A stretch of DNA of 64,000 nucleotides from positions 3,100,001-3,164,000 of the forward strand of contig NZ_CP067099.1 in NCBI RefSeq assembly GCF_016618195.1. The letters run 5' to 3'. This stretch comes from Providencia manganoxydans (GTDB taxonomy: Bacteria; Pseudomonadota; Gammaproteobacteria; Enterobacterales; Enterobacteriaceae). Below are positions 32,061-40,918 of this stretch, piece after piece. How positions within the stretch are numbered: position 1 is the first letter of the stretch; each line of letters opens with the position of its first letter. The notes beneath the pieces were generated by a model. It had not been told where the DNA came from. It saw nothing but the letters and a program-made list of their open reading frames with translations, and made no database searches. A program made the position numbers and the translations under genes.

Positions 32061-32255
32061 ATGGATATTATTGACTCAGCAAATGAACTAGAACAATTAC
32101 ACATTCAAGCCGCATTATCAAATCGCCAGCCAGTAATTAAATCAATAAACGGAATGTGCATCTGGTGCGAAGAAATGCCAGCAGCACCAAATAGCGCATA
32201 TTGCAGTAAAGATTGCGGAGATGATTATGAGCAATATAAGCGGAAAAATGGATGA
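32061..32255 (+). CDS. TraR/DksA-like zinc-finger protein, short form
   Basis: A 64-aa protein that begins like phage TraR/DksA proteins (MDIIDSANELEQLHIQAAL). The finger reads MCIWCEEM, then SAYCSKDCGDD, so four Cys could bind zinc, though spacing differs from the usual C4 finger. TraR-like proteins bind RNA polymerase. It overlaps the next gene. Confidence 0.55.
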   Translation: MDIIDSANELEQLHIQAALSNRQPVIKSINGMCIWCEEMPAAPNSAYCSKDCGDDYEQYKRKNG

Positions 32256-32472
32256 TGTGATGCTTGAGAACGGACGACGAAAGATAGCCCGCGAATGCAG
32301 AGACAAATTAAAGCAACTCAAAAAACTCAGCGATAAACAAAGCACAGCAATACTTAAATCATACCTTCCTAAATTTCAATTAACACTCAGCGAAAAACAC
32401 AAGAAATTCCCACCGATTATGTGGTTGATTTGGTATATCAACTCTATCGATAAGGAGATTAATAGTGGATGA
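32227..32472 (+). CDS. 81-aa hypothetical protein
   Basis: A basic helical protein (NGRRKIARECRDKLKQLKKL) ending with PPIMWLIWYINSID. The second ATG at 32227 has GGAG seven bases before it. It overlaps the excisionase start by 8 bases, so it belongs to the integration end of the operon. Function unknown. Confidence 0.55.
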   Translation: MSNISGKMDDVMLENGRRKIARECRDKLKQLKKLSDKQSTAILKSYLPKFQLTLSEKHKKFPPIMWLIWYINSIDKEINSG

Positions 32473-32797
32473 CTCTCTTTATACAATAAAAGAATACGCA
32501 TCGATGATCCGACTGTCATCTTCAACGGTATACCGAAACCCTGCCAGATATTACATGTTCAGGGTCGGTAGCTCATGGAGAGCAAACAAGGAAAGCCTGA
32601 AAAAGTTTGAACAGGCACAGTTTAACGATAATAATGTCTATCGGCTGGCTGTAGTCGGTAGTGGGAGGAAAACATGCCGATCTACAAAAGAGGTAAGAAA
32701 TACTGGGTTGACGTTACAGCACCAAGCGGAGAAAGAATTAGAAAACCTGCTGGCACGGAGGATAAAGTCAAAGCCCAAGAGTATCATGACAAGTTAA
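32465..32797 (+). CDS. xis: excisionase-like DNA-binding protein
   Basis: A 110-aa protein whose first 50 residues form a MerR-like winged helix (YTIKEYASMIRLSSSTVYRN, then RVGSSWRANKESLKKF), the usual build of phage excisionases. It directs the integrase toward excision. Its last 124 bases overlap the integrase in another frame, as in lambda xis-int. Confidence 0.8.
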   Translation: MDDSLYTIKEYASMIRLSSSTVYRNPARYYMFRVGSSWRANKESLKKFEQAQFNDNNVYRLAVVGSGRKTCRSTKEVRNTGLTLQHQAEKELENLLARRIKSKPKSIMTS

Positions 32798-33720
32798 AAC
32801 ATGACCTATGGCAAATGGAAAAACTGGACAGGATGCCGGATAGGTCGTTTGAGGAAATGATGTTACTGGCTTTAAAAGATGCCGAAGGACAAGCGTCATT
32901 TCCTACAAAACTTGCCTACGCTGAATATTTCCAGCGTGTATTTAAAGGAAGGAAAATATCTACAATAACCAGTGATGAAATAGCCAACTCTTTGCCCGTT
33001 TACAATCCAAAAACAAAGAGAAAGCTATCCAATGCAACACAGAATAGATATCGCTCATTCATTATGCGTGCATTTTCACTAGCTCACAAGATGGGATGGC
33101 TTGTTCGGCCAACATACATACCACGAATGAAAGAACCAACCGTCAGGGTTAGGTGGCTGGAAAAGTGGGAAGCTGAACTGCTCCTATCTAACATCAAAGT
33201 TAAGTGGATGAAGGATTTTGTTTCCATTGCTATTTTAACAGGCATGAGAAAAAGCGAGATATTGTCACTAAAATGGAAGAGTGTTGATTTGCTGCGAAGA
33301 GTTGCACACGTTACAGCAGATAATGCAAAGTCAGGGAGAGCTAGGCCAGTGCCACTTAATGATGTGGCCATTGAAATTCTAAATGGAATTGAAAAAGATG
33401 GTGATTACGTATTTTCCAATAATGGAAAACGAAGGAGTTGTCATTATCGAGAGTGTTATGATCAGGCATTGATTGATTCCGGTATAACTGATTTCACTTT
33501 TCACGACCTCAGACACACGTGGGCAAGTTGGCACGCACAAAGTGGAACTCCACTCATGGTGTTAAAAGAAATGGGAGGATGGGAAACATTAGAAATGGTT
33601 CAGAAATACGCTCACTTTAGCGGTCAACATTTAACCAAATATAGTGAGCATGTCACAATTTCGACACAGCCGAAGAATGAAGCCAGTCAAAAGCCACACT
33701 TAACACTTTTAACTGGCTGA
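32674..33720 (+). CDS. int: tyrosine-family phage integrase
   Basis: A 348-aa site-specific recombinase. An N-terminal arm-binding part (YKRGKKYWVDVTAPSGERIR) and a core-binding domain (about 60-160) precede the catalytic domain with Arg in TGMRKSEIL, Lys near NAKSGRARPV, His-Arg in HDLRHTWASW, Trp in GGWETLE and the nucleophile Tyr in VQKYAHFSG near residue 315. It is the last prophage gene and lies about 40 bases before the host junction. Confidence 0.95.
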   Translation: MPIYKRGKKYWVDVTAPSGERIRKPAGTEDKVKAQEYHDKLKHDLWQMEKLDRMPDRSFEEMMLLALKDAEGQASFPTKLAYAEYFQRVFKGRKISTITSDEIANSLPVYNPKTKRKLSNATQNRYRSFIMRAFSLAHKMGWLVRPTYIPRMKEPTVRVRWLEKWEAELLLSNIKVKWMKDFVSIAILTGMRKSEILSLKWKSVDLLRRVAHVTADNAKSGRARPVPLNDVAIEILNGIEKDGDYVFSNNGKRRSCHYRECYDQALIDSGITDFTFHDLRHTWASWHAQSGTPLMVLKEMGGWETLEMVQKYAHFSGQHLTKYSEHVTISTQPKNEASQKPHLTLLTG

Positions 33721-33726
33721 CATATA

Positions 33727-33984
33727 AGGATTAATTTCAAACATCCAGAATTCAAAATCACTTCAACTTTAGATTATGAATCTGAGGCAGCCATTATGGC
33801 TAATATGCATTTGATCACTAAAGGAAGAACCGTTATTAGTATCGCTCACCGTTTAAATACCATTATGCATGCTGACAAAATTTGTGTGATCCGTGAAGGT
33901 GCAGTTGCTGAAGTAGGTACTCATCAAGATTTACTGCAACAAAATGGAATTTACGCCAGTCTATGGCATCAGCAAACTCGCTAG
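33727..33984 (+). pseudogene. 3' fragment of a type I secretion ABC transporter gene
   Basis: The frame reads from 33727 but ABC similarity starts near 33757 with TSTLDYESEAAIM, the D-loop of an HlyB/CyaB-type ATPase (usual form SALDYESE). Then follow NMHLITKGRTVISIAHRLNT with the H-loop His, and a C-terminus GIYASLWHQQTR. Membrane domain, Walker A, signature and Walker B are absent in this window, so this is the broken end of a toxin or adhesin exporter gene, cut by the prophage. A frame can start at the ATG at 33796, but the piece has no activity on its own. Confidence 0.8.
33755..33785. other. probable right attachment site (attR)
   Basis: Phage sequence ends and ABC transporter similarity begins here, 35 to 65 bases after the integrase stop. 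The other copy, expected at the left end of the prophage next to the 5' part of the exporter gene, is outside the window, so the exact core cannot be set. Confidence 0.5.
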
Positions 33985-33992
33985 TGAATCAG

Positions 33993-34028
33993 AAAAAAGC
34001 ACTAATTAAATATTATTTGGTGCTTTTT
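33993..34028. terminator. bidirectional terminator after the exporter fragment
   Basis: AAAAAAGCAC and GTGCTTTTT pair around an A/T-rich loop, with T runs on both strands. It probably ended the original exporter operon. Confidence 0.65.
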
Positions 34029-34154
34029 CCAACAAACAGTTCTTTTTTTTACTATCAAAGACTTTCACTGAATATGCGCTCTGGCACAAGGACGACAGCT
34101 AAGGTATGATTGCGCGCTGGATTATTGGTACACGCCCATTAGTATTAAAGAAAT

Positions 34155-34448
34155 ATGGCAAAAGAACAAACTGATCGCACCACACTTGATTTGTTCGCTG
34201 AGGAACGCAGGCCTGGGCGACCTAAAACAAGTCCGCTTTCGCGGGATGAACAATTAAGAATTAATAAACGTAATCAACTTAAAAGAGATAAAGTCAACGG
34301 GTTACGCCGCGTTGAACTAAAGCTCAATGAAGATGCTGTCGCCATATTGAATCAGCTGGCTGATGAAAAAAATATGAGCCGTAGCGAGCTAATAGAAGAA
34401 ATGCTAATGTCACAGCTCGCGCAGGTTTACGAGCCTTCAAACAGATAG
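34155..34448 (+). CDS. ybfE: LexA-regulated protein YbfE
   Basis: A 97-aa protein like E. coli YbfE, which lies next to fldA there too. The C-terminal half has a ribbon-helix-helix pattern (RRVELKLNEDAVAILNQLAD, then NMSRSELIEEMLM), so it likely binds DNA. E. coli ybfE is under LexA control; I did not find a clear LexA box here. Its role is unknown. Confidence 0.85.
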   Translation: MAKEQTDRTTLDLFAEERRPGRPKTSPLSRDEQLRINKRNQLKRDKVNGLRRVELKLNEDAVAILNQLADEKNMSRSELIEEMLMSQLAQVYEPSNR

Positions 34449-34589
34449 TTTCGTCTTAGTAAACCACACAAATTCGACAGATTTATTCAGGGTTTTTCGC
34501 CAAAATAAGGCCAAAGTTTTATTTATTCAAATTTAGCCCTATCTGGCTCTTTTCAAACCAGATTGGAAAAACAAGAGGTTATTCACTTT

Positions 34590-35117
34590 ATGGCAGTCAT
34601 AGGCATTTTCTTCGGTAGTGACACTGGTAATACAGAAAATATTGCCAAAATGATCCAAAAGAGATTAGGCAACGATAACGCTGAAGTTCATGATATCGCT
34701 AAATGCAGTAAAGAAGATATTGAAGCGTTTGATATTTTACTTCTTGGCATCCCAACTTGGTATTATGGTGAGGCCCAGTGTGATTGGGATGATTTTTTCC
34801 CAACTCTCGAAGAAATTGATTTTGAAGGCAAACTTGTTGCTTTATTTGGTTGTGGTGATCAAGAAGACTATGCAGAGTACTTCTGTGATGCGATGGGAAC
34901 TATCCGTGATATTATTGAACCGCGTGGTGCAGTAATTGTCGGGGCTTGGCCTACTGAAGGCTATCATTTCGAAGCCTCTAAAGGCATGTATGATGACAAC
35001 CATTTTATTGGATTAGCCATCGATGAAGATCGCCAGCCTGAGCTAACCGAAGAGCGTGTTGATGCATGGGTACAACAAATTTCAACAGAGATGTCTCTAT
35101 CTGAGATCCTCGGCTAA
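34590..35117 (+). CDS. fldA: flavodoxin I
   Basis: A 175-aa electron carrier with FMN. The phosphate loop is FFGSDTGNTENIA near the N-terminus, and the FMN-stacking loops are IPTWYYGEAQ and GCGDQEDYAEYF. It passes electrons to enzymes such as biotin synthase and, in anaerobic cells, pyruvate formate-lyase activase (PflA, also in this window). The ATG at 34590 gives the usual length; an earlier ATG in frame would add nine residues. Confidence 0.95.
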   Translation: MAVIGIFFGSDTGNTENIAKMIQKRLGNDNAEVHDIAKCSKEDIEAFDILLLGIPTWYYGEAQCDWDDFFPTLEEIDFEGKLVALFGCGDQEDYAEYFCDAMGTIRDIIEPRGAVIVGAWPTEGYHFEASKGMYDDNHFIGLAIDEDRQPELTEERVDAWVQQISTEMSLSEILG

Positions 35118-35289
35118 CGAACAAATCAGCGTAGGATTGCTGATATTATTATAATAATGAGACAATGCATGGTTTCTATTTTTTGTTTCCATGCCTATAA
35201 TTGTAAATCAGTTTCGAAGACAACTGAATATATGTTAAAAATGTCTCATTATTGTTAAATTTCTGATTTAAGATACAGGACAAACCCGC

Positions 35290-35739
35290 ATGACAGACAA
35301 CAATAAAGCATTGAAAAATGCTGGACTCAAAGTCACTCTTCCAAGATTAAAAATATTGGAAGTACTTCAGGAGCCTGAGTGCCATCACGTCAGTGCGGAA
35401 GATCTCTACAAAAAATTGATTGATATGGGTGAAGAGATCGGTCTGGCCACAGTATACCGCGTATTAAACCAATTTGACGATGCTGGCATTGTGACCCGTC
35501 ACAACTTCGAAGGTGGTAAATCCGTTTTTGAACTGACTCAACAGCACCATCATGACCACTTGATTTGCTTAGATTGCGGTAAAGTAATCGAATTTTCTGA
35601 TAAATCAATTGAAGAACGCCAAACGAATATTGCTGCTCGTCATGGTATTAAGCTATCTAACCACAGCTTATATCTTTATGGCCACTGCGCTGATGGCGAT
35701 TGCCGTGAAAATGCAAATGCACACGAAGCAAAAGAGTGA
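35290..35739 (+). CDS. fur: ferric uptake regulator Fur
   Basis: A 149-aa iron-dependent repressor. The winged-helix domain (KNAGLKVTLPRLKILEVLQ) is followed by metal-binding residues in QQHHHDHLICLDCGKVIEF and CADGDC. It lies after fldA, the usual order. With Fe2+ it represses iron uptake genes. A terminator follows. Confidence 0.97.
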   Translation: MTDNNKALKNAGLKVTLPRLKILEVLQEPECHHVSAEDLYKKLIDMGEEIGLATVYRVLNQFDDAGIVTRHNFEGGKSVFELTQQHHHDHLICLDCGKVIEFSDKSIEERQTNIAARHGIKLSNHSLYLYGHCADGDCRENANAHEAKE

Positions 35740-35807
35740 TTGAGTTGTTTTTTAACGACTCATAGCTATTGTAATAAGGCACTCATACAGTCTCTTAATT
35801 ACCAAAT

Positions 35808-35838
35808 AACCTCATGTTTTACATGGGGTTTTCTTTTA
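35808..35838 (+). terminator. fur terminator
   Basis: Stem AACCTCATG/CATGGGGTT (one G-T pair), loop TTTTA, then a T-rich tail. Confidence 0.75.
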
Positions 35839-36157
35839 TCTACACACAGATATTCTCCTTGCATCATATCTTTTCTGATTAATCATCATCCTATGATCCG
35901 TTGCTATGATTGTGATATCAGCTGCCAACGAAAGTCATTTTCATACATTATGTATAACGACTCCCAAATAGACTTAGCTATGACATCGTCATAGTCATCA
36001 TTTTGCGTACAGCTTCGCAGCAAAGACATATAAAAAAGCATTAGATGCAGAGCAATAACCGCCAACTATTATAAAAAATTTTTAAAGATTTAATGGAATG
36101 CACAAACTTAACTAGAGAAGAATTAATTTCTCTGCAATAGTGCAACTGCTAATTGTA

Positions 36158-36186
36158 ATTGGTGGTATCTAACGAATACCACCAAT
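36158..36186 (-). terminator. hairpin after the chitobiase gene
   Basis: An 11-bp perfect stem ATTGGTGGTAT/ATACCACCAAT with a 7-base loop lies ten bases beyond the stop. There is no T run, so it may protect the mRNA end or need Rho. Confidence 0.5.
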
Positions 36187-36195
36187 ACTGATACC

Positions 36196-38874
36196 TTATT
36201 TTTGCGTCACTATTTCGACACGGCTTGTTCGTGTGCCCAGTGCATTTTTCGCTCTCACCTTCACGCTGCCATTCACTTTTGGTGGATGTTGTGCTGAATA
36301 CGTTTGCCAGTGATCACTCTCTCCTAATGAGTACTCAATCACTAAACCTGGATAGCTAAGATTTGCCAGTAACACGCCATTTTCAATTTTAGCGCCAGGA
36401 ACAGGGATCCGGTAAGCAACACCCGCTCTATCTAATCGCGGCAGTTCCTTTACTCCGACGATTGTTGCAAAACGATCCCAGTCATTAGCTAAATTTTGCT
36501 GTGAAACATGCTGTGTTTTACCTCCAACATATTCACGGCCAGCTTGGTAATCATTCTCCCATTCCGCCTTATGCCAAGCTCTCTCTGCAAGTGGTAGGAT
36601 CCTTGGGAACAGCATATATTCTACTTGGTCGTCTGTTCTAACTGCTTCACTCCATAATTGGCCAGACAAGCCATAGATCCCCGGCCAAGGCTTATCACTT
36701 TTTGCAGTAAACTGATTTCCATCTCTATCAACCGATGTTTCTGCATTCTGAGGCAAGTTATCAGGTGCAAATGAGAAAACTTTTTGTTCATCACTCGCGC
36801 GAGTCGCCCAATAATAGCCACTTTCGCTTGGATTAACTTCATATGGCATATCGAAATAAACATAATCAGGATTTGAAATAACGACCTGATAGCCTTTGTT
36901 TGCCCAGTCATTTGCCGAATCAAAACCTCCCCAATAGAGGGTATCCCAAAAATTAACTCTCACATTTTTGGTTGCAAAATCTTTAGCATTCACAGCATCT
37001 TTTAGGCCATCTTGCCATGCTTGCATGGTAGTAACCCCTTCTTGCTGTAAACCTTCACTAACTTGTTTGGCAAAATGGCTCGATAGGTGATCAAAATCAC
37101 TGACATCACCATTTTTAATCAGCAGCTGACAGGCTTTCGATTTCGCCCACGGTTTATCTTCAATTTGTTTATCAATTATCCCTTTACCTAATTCAATAGC
37201 ACCATTTTTATCTTGGAATCCTGCCCCCAAGCGAATATTTTTCGCTTCATCACCACCAAAATGCCATGTCTTCAGGGGTACACCCGCCTCTTCATGCATT
37301 TGCATGACTTCACTAACAACTTTATTAACAAAGTTTTTAGATGACTCTAAACACGGATTCAAGTAACTACGCTTATCATAAAATTGTACCGACGTTGTCA
37401 CTGATGTATCTGATGGATCAACTAAGCGGTATTGCTCGGCCCCTTTTTCATCTCCAGCGGCTTTCAATTTATTATAGCGAGCTTCCATTGATACCACCGC
37501 AGCGCGGGCATGTGCAGGCATATCAATTTCAGGGATCACTTCAATATGACGTGCTTTGGCGTAACGTAAAATATCAATATAGTCATCACGAGTAAAATAA
37601 CCGCTCCCCATATTATTGTTTTCAGCACCTGAGCCTAACTGAGGTAATAAACATGTTTGCTCGTCAAGATCGTGACAGCGTTGACTACCAACTTCTGTGA
37701 GTTCAGGCAAATCTGGGATCTCAATCCGCCAACCTTCATCATCAGTAAGATGAAAATGGAATTTATTGAGCTTATAACGTGACATCTGGTCAATTAAACG
37801 CATGACAACTTGCTTACTATGAAAATTACGTCCTACATCCAAGAAAACACCTCGATATTCCATACGAGGCTTATCTTTAACTGTCATCGTTGCAATTGTT
37901 GGCTTCTCGGATTCACTGACTGCTGAAAGTAATGACTCCATACCATAGAATAGCCCTACACGATCATAACCAACAATCAGTGCTTTTTGGGGAGTGATCA
38001 CTAATTCATAAGCACCGCTGATTTGATTATCAATAGCAAATTGATTAGGGATAATCTTACCTTCAACAAGGAAACCTTGATTATTTTGTTTAAGCTTAAC
38101 TTGTTGTAAATGCTCATCAATGACTGCAAGTTCCTCTTTTGTTAAACCTTCTAAATGTAAATTTATACCTTTAGATAAATCAACGTCTCCTTGCTGTAAC
38201 GTAATATCGAGTGGCGTAGGTAAAATTTGCCCTCGCATTTGCTGTTCAGATAGGGCATTTAAAGCGGTATTTTTTTTGTAACGATTTTCAGCAGTCATCA
38301 GTACATTGTTATCTGCACCTACCCTTTTCCAATTCTTGAGTTCAAATGGCGCTACAAACTGAGTAGGATCCTGAGTATCGGTACTCTTGAGGTTGCGTGG
38401 TAACGCATCACCTGAAGTTGCATACCAGCGAGGCATAAAATCTGAATAATTGACCTGCCAATATTCACCTGTTATTGGTAATACCACTTTTTCATTGGCT
38501 TTAATTCCTTTGAACTGACTTGTCGGCGTTATTTTATGTAAGTCCCCTGTAACATGAGTAATTTTAAATTGTGGATTATCTTGCTTTAATATTTGTCGAA
38601 TACTGTGAAAGTAGAGCGCCCAATCATCAGACTCTATCGCATCAGAACCATTCGTCAGCGTGATATCAACACGGTTACAAGCAGCCCAGTCTGCACCTAG
38701 TGCAGCGCAATCAATACCATGCTCTCCAGCTTGGTTATCAATAACATTAATTTTTACATCCATATTCGCGAGTGCATCGACAACTTGAGTTGCTGATTGT
38801 TCAGCACTGACAATCGTTGAAAATAAAGTTGCCGAAATTAATAATGCCAAAGGACTTAAATAATTTTTTTTCAT
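36196..38874 (-). CDS. chb: periplasmic chitobiase / beta-N-acetylhexosaminidase (GH20)
   Basis: An 892-aa enzyme that splits chitobiose to GlcNAc. A signal peptide (MKKNYLSPLALLISATLF ending near SAEQ) is followed by the CHB_HEX carbohydrate-binding domain, a GH20b domain, the catalytic barrel with GVFLDVGRNFHSKQ and the Asp-Glu pair in TWHFGGDEAKN, and an Ig-like C-terminal domain. Length matches Serratia chitobiase (about 885). It lies downstream of the ChiP chitoporin, so imported chitosugars would meet it in the periplasm. GAGG precedes the ATG at 38874. Confidence 0.93.
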   Translation of the reverse strand: MKKNYLSPLALLISATLFSTIVSAEQSATQVVDALANMDVKINVIDNQAGEHGIDCAALGADWAACNRVDITLTNGSDAIESDDWALYFHSIRQILKQDNPQFKITHVTGDLHKITPTSQFKGIKANEKVVLPITGEYWQVNYSDFMPRWYATSGDALPRNLKSTDTQDPTQFVAPFELKNWKRVGADNNVLMTAENRYKKNTALNALSEQQMRGQILPTPLDITLQQGDVDLSKGINLHLEGLTKEELAVIDEHLQQVKLKQNNQGFLVEGKIIPNQFAIDNQISGAYELVITPQKALIVGYDRVGLFYGMESLLSAVSESEKPTIATMTVKDKPRMEYRGVFLDVGRNFHSKQVVMRLIDQMSRYKLNKFHFHLTDDEGWRIEIPDLPELTEVGSQRCHDLDEQTCLLPQLGSGAENNNMGSGYFTRDDYIDILRYAKARHIEVIPEIDMPAHARAAVVSMEARYNKLKAAGDEKGAEQYRLVDPSDTSVTTSVQFYDKRSYLNPCLESSKNFVNKVVSEVMQMHEEAGVPLKTWHFGGDEAKNIRLGAGFQDKNGAIELGKGIIDKQIEDKPWAKSKACQLLIKNGDVSDFDHLSSHFAKQVSEGLQQEGVTTMQAWQDGLKDAVNAKDFATKNVRVNFWDTLYWGGFDSANDWANKGYQVVISNPDYVYFDMPYEVNPSESGYYWATRASDEQKVFSFAPDNLPQNAETSVDRDGNQFTAKSDKPWPGIYGLSGQLWSEAVRTDDQVEYMLFPRILPLAERAWHKAEWENDYQAGREYVGGKTQHVSQQNLANDWDRFATIVGVKELPRLDRAGVAYRIPVPGAKIENGVLLANLSYPGLVIEYSLGESDHWQTYSAQHPPKVNGSVKVRAKNALGTRTSRVEIVTQK

Positions 38875-38942
38875 TGTGACCTCAATATTAAATTCAAATT
38901 CAGCCACTGCCATATTATTTTTTGATAGCAGTGACCCTGCTA

Positions 38943-40340
38943 TCAAAAAATAGTAAATGGCATCATAACCATAAACTTAATATCTTTTTCATCTTGGAAT
39001 ATATTACCAAACCCGCCACCATAACTTGGAATATCTGTATGGTTATCATATTTAGTAAAATGTAATTTAAATAAAGTGTCTTTAGCTCTACCCGTTTGCA
39101 CGGTATATAAAATATCAAAGTTCCAAGCGCTTTCTCTTAATTTTACATCTTGGGCATATTGAGAATTAGTACTTGGTTTAGCATCCCATCCATAAATATA
39201 AGATGTTCCGATTTTCCAGCCAGCAAGATCCCAATTAGCTAAATCATACATAACACCCGCATAAACCGCTTTTTCATTATTCGCGTTATAATCTGAACGT
39301 CCATCCCACCAAATATCTAAACGCCCATTCGACGTTGCATAGCCGGGGGTCATCCGCTGTAAAAAATAACCTTGATTTCCTTTTGCTTTGGAATAAGTAC
39401 CTTCTAAACGAAAATCAAATTGGTCATAGGTATACCCTAACGTCACTGCTTGTAAAAAAGCTAAACCATCGTAAACATCATTCACACCACCATCGGACAC
39501 TTTGTCTTTGGCACCATAGAATTGATATGACATACGAAGATCGCGGGATGCAATAGGAAGCGCATAAGAGGCCTTAGCAAAATATTGATCCATGTAATCC
39601 TTTGCTTGGCCATAAGCACCTTCAAGAACGAATGAGTTTTTGAAATCGTATTTAAAACCAATAGACTGGAGGTAGCTAATCCCTGTTTGCCCATCAGCCT
39701 CACGGAAATTATACATGTCGCGATACCAAGGTGCTTTATAGCGGTCTGTCCACATATATGACATGCTCAGCGCACCATTTTGTTCGAAATCAAATGCTGC
39801 ACCGACCTCAAAGCCACGGTAAGTACCTGGCATATAGCTCCAATGAGATGCAAGTAGTGTTTGCCCCGTTGGTTGGATATACCCTCCTCGCCCCCAAAAG
39901 GGCCCATATTTCATTTTCGCTGCGGCTTTATAAACACTCACGCCACTGCGGTCGCCAGTCCATTTTTCATCCCATCGCGTTTTCGCGTCACTAAAGCCGA
40001 TCTCATTGGGAGCTGCGGGACCACTATTTGATAACTCAATGGCAGTAAACGCAGCTAAATCTAACCCAATCACATCTTGAAAATAGCCAGAAGAAAAATC
40101 GAGGCTAGCGTTTACAGTAGAATGTTTAAGGTTATCGACATACTTTTTATATTTATCACTATCGGGGGACAGTTCTTTTCTTGAACGATCACGTTGCCAA
40201 TAATAAAGCCCTCCTTTAAGTGTTGAATCATCAAGGAATTGCTCAGCAAAACTGATTGATGGATAACTGATAGGCGCCAAGGCTATGGCTATTTTTAGTA
40301 CGAGCAACCCCCTGCCATAATTGACATTTTTATTAACCAT
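38943..40340 (-). CDS. chiP: chitoporin ChiP (OprD-family porin)
   Basis: A 465-aa outer-membrane porin for chitooligosaccharides. The signal peptide ends near FAEQ; the barrel has alternating strands and ends in MMPFTIF with the C-terminal Phe needed for assembly. Pattern [19 protein letters not shown] at the start is typical of OprD proteins. It is upstream of chitobiase and probably co-transcribed. The Shine-Dalgarno AGAGGAA is complementary to the seed of the ChiX small RNA, and a NagC-like operator lies upstream. Confidence 0.92.
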   Translation of the reverse strand: MVNKNVNYGRGLLVLKIAIALAPISYPSISFAEQFLDDSTLKGGLYYWQRDRSRKELSPDSDKYKKYVDNLKHSTVNASLDFSSGYFQDVIGLDLAAFTAIELSNSGPAAPNEIGFSDAKTRWDEKWTGDRSGVSVYKAAAKMKYGPFWGRGGYIQPTGQTLLASHWSYMPGTYRGFEVGAAFDFEQNGALSMSYMWTDRYKAPWYRDMYNFREADGQTGISYLQSIGFKYDFKNSFVLEGAYGQAKDYMDQYFAKASYALPIASRDLRMSYQFYGAKDKVSDGGVNDVYDGLAFLQAVTLGYTYDQFDFRLEGTYSKAKGNQGYFLQRMTPGYATSNGRLDIWWDGRSDYNANNEKAVYAGVMYDLANWDLAGWKIGTSYIYGWDAKPSTNSQYAQDVKLRESAWNFDILYTVQTGRAKDTLFKLHFTKYDNHTDIPSYGGGFGNIFQDEKDIKFMVMMPFTIF

Positions 40341-40347
40341 TCGGTAT

Positions 40348-40354
40348 TTCCTCT
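40348..40354 (-). promoter_or_regulatory. chiP Shine-Dalgarno complementary to ChiX seed
   Basis: On the minus strand AGAGGAA is the ribosome-binding site of chiP. The ChiX small RNA of E. coli carries UUCCUCU in its seed and silences chiP by covering this site. Pairing here is predicted from the known E. coli case; ChiX itself is not in the window. Confidence 0.5.
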
Positions 40355-40444
40355 AATTTTTATATTATTATTAAATTATTATCTTAGTAGTAGCTCATTA
40401 GGTAATGATTAATGCCAAAACAAAATACGCATTCCTACTTAGCC

Positions 40445-40466
40445 TATTTTTCGCGACGCGAATTAT
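40445..40466. promoter_or_regulatory. NagC-like operator
   Basis: TATTTTTCGCG and CGCGAATTAT form an imperfect palindrome with the CG-rich centre and A/T flanks of NagC/Mlc sites. It lies about 105 bases before chiP, a gene repressed by NagC in E. coli. Confidence 0.55.
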
Positions 40467-40918
40467 CAAGGTGAAAAGTGTATTTATTCCTAAAACATGA
40501 GCTAAGACACATTAATTTTTTTGTTCATTACTAGCATTAATTGTTATTAATCATTATATAAATAGTATTAATATCCCAAACTAATGGTTAAATTTAGATA
40601 AAACACGCCATGAAATAAGCCCACACAGACTTATTTCAATATAAAAAATAACATTCTTTGGATGTAATCGTTTCAGTCAAACTTGATAAGTTGCAACAAA
40701 ACTGCTTTAGTGGGTAAATAGTTATTTATTTTAAAATAAGCTAAGTAAATATTTTGTCTTTCAATAAAATAGCTTTAATCTTAGTGAGTGACTCTTAACA
40801 AATCTCTTAGCACAGCTTGATATCACCATTAGTAAAAACACAGCCTCATGACGGACATAAAAAATACAACAGCGGCCGCTTGAAGGAAATAAATCAAGAT
40901 TATTTATATTGAGTAGAT

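Larger units (their letters stand above)
1..33780. mobile_element. lambdoid siphophage-type prophage (right part; left end outside window)
   Basis: The stretch holds a complete lambdoid control region, replication, lysis, head and early tail genes, and an integrase at its right end. Gene order follows lambda logic: cI and cro diverge, N and nut sites flank them, Q precedes the late genes. The right boundary is placed near 33,757-33,780, where similarity to a host ABC transporter begins just beyond the integrase stop. Minor tail, tail fibre genes and the left attachment site must lie left of position 1. No transposase or obvious gene decay is seen, so the prophage may be intact. Confidence 0.95.
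35740..36195. other. gap between fur and the convergent chitobiase gene
   Basis: The 456 bases hold the fur terminator at 35808-35838 and an 11-bp perfect hairpin at 36158-36186 near the end of the chitobiase gene. A frame of 84 codons at 35740 has no support. The middle is A/T-rich without visible gene. Confidence 0.6.
40341..40918. other. divergent control region of chiP and the MFS gene
   Basis: The 578 bases separate two divergent genes. They hold the ChiX-complementary Shine-Dalgarno (40348-40354) and a NagC-like operator (40445-40466). The rest is A/T-rich; promoter boxes could not be fixed. Confidence 0.6.

Noticed and set aside
34081..34154. LexA box before ybfE
   Set aside because: A CTG-N10 stretch near 34119 lacks the matching CAG half, so it does not qualify.
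35740..35994. Plus-strand frame of 84 codons after fur
   Set aside because: It runs through the fur terminator hairpin and has no Shine-Dalgarno.
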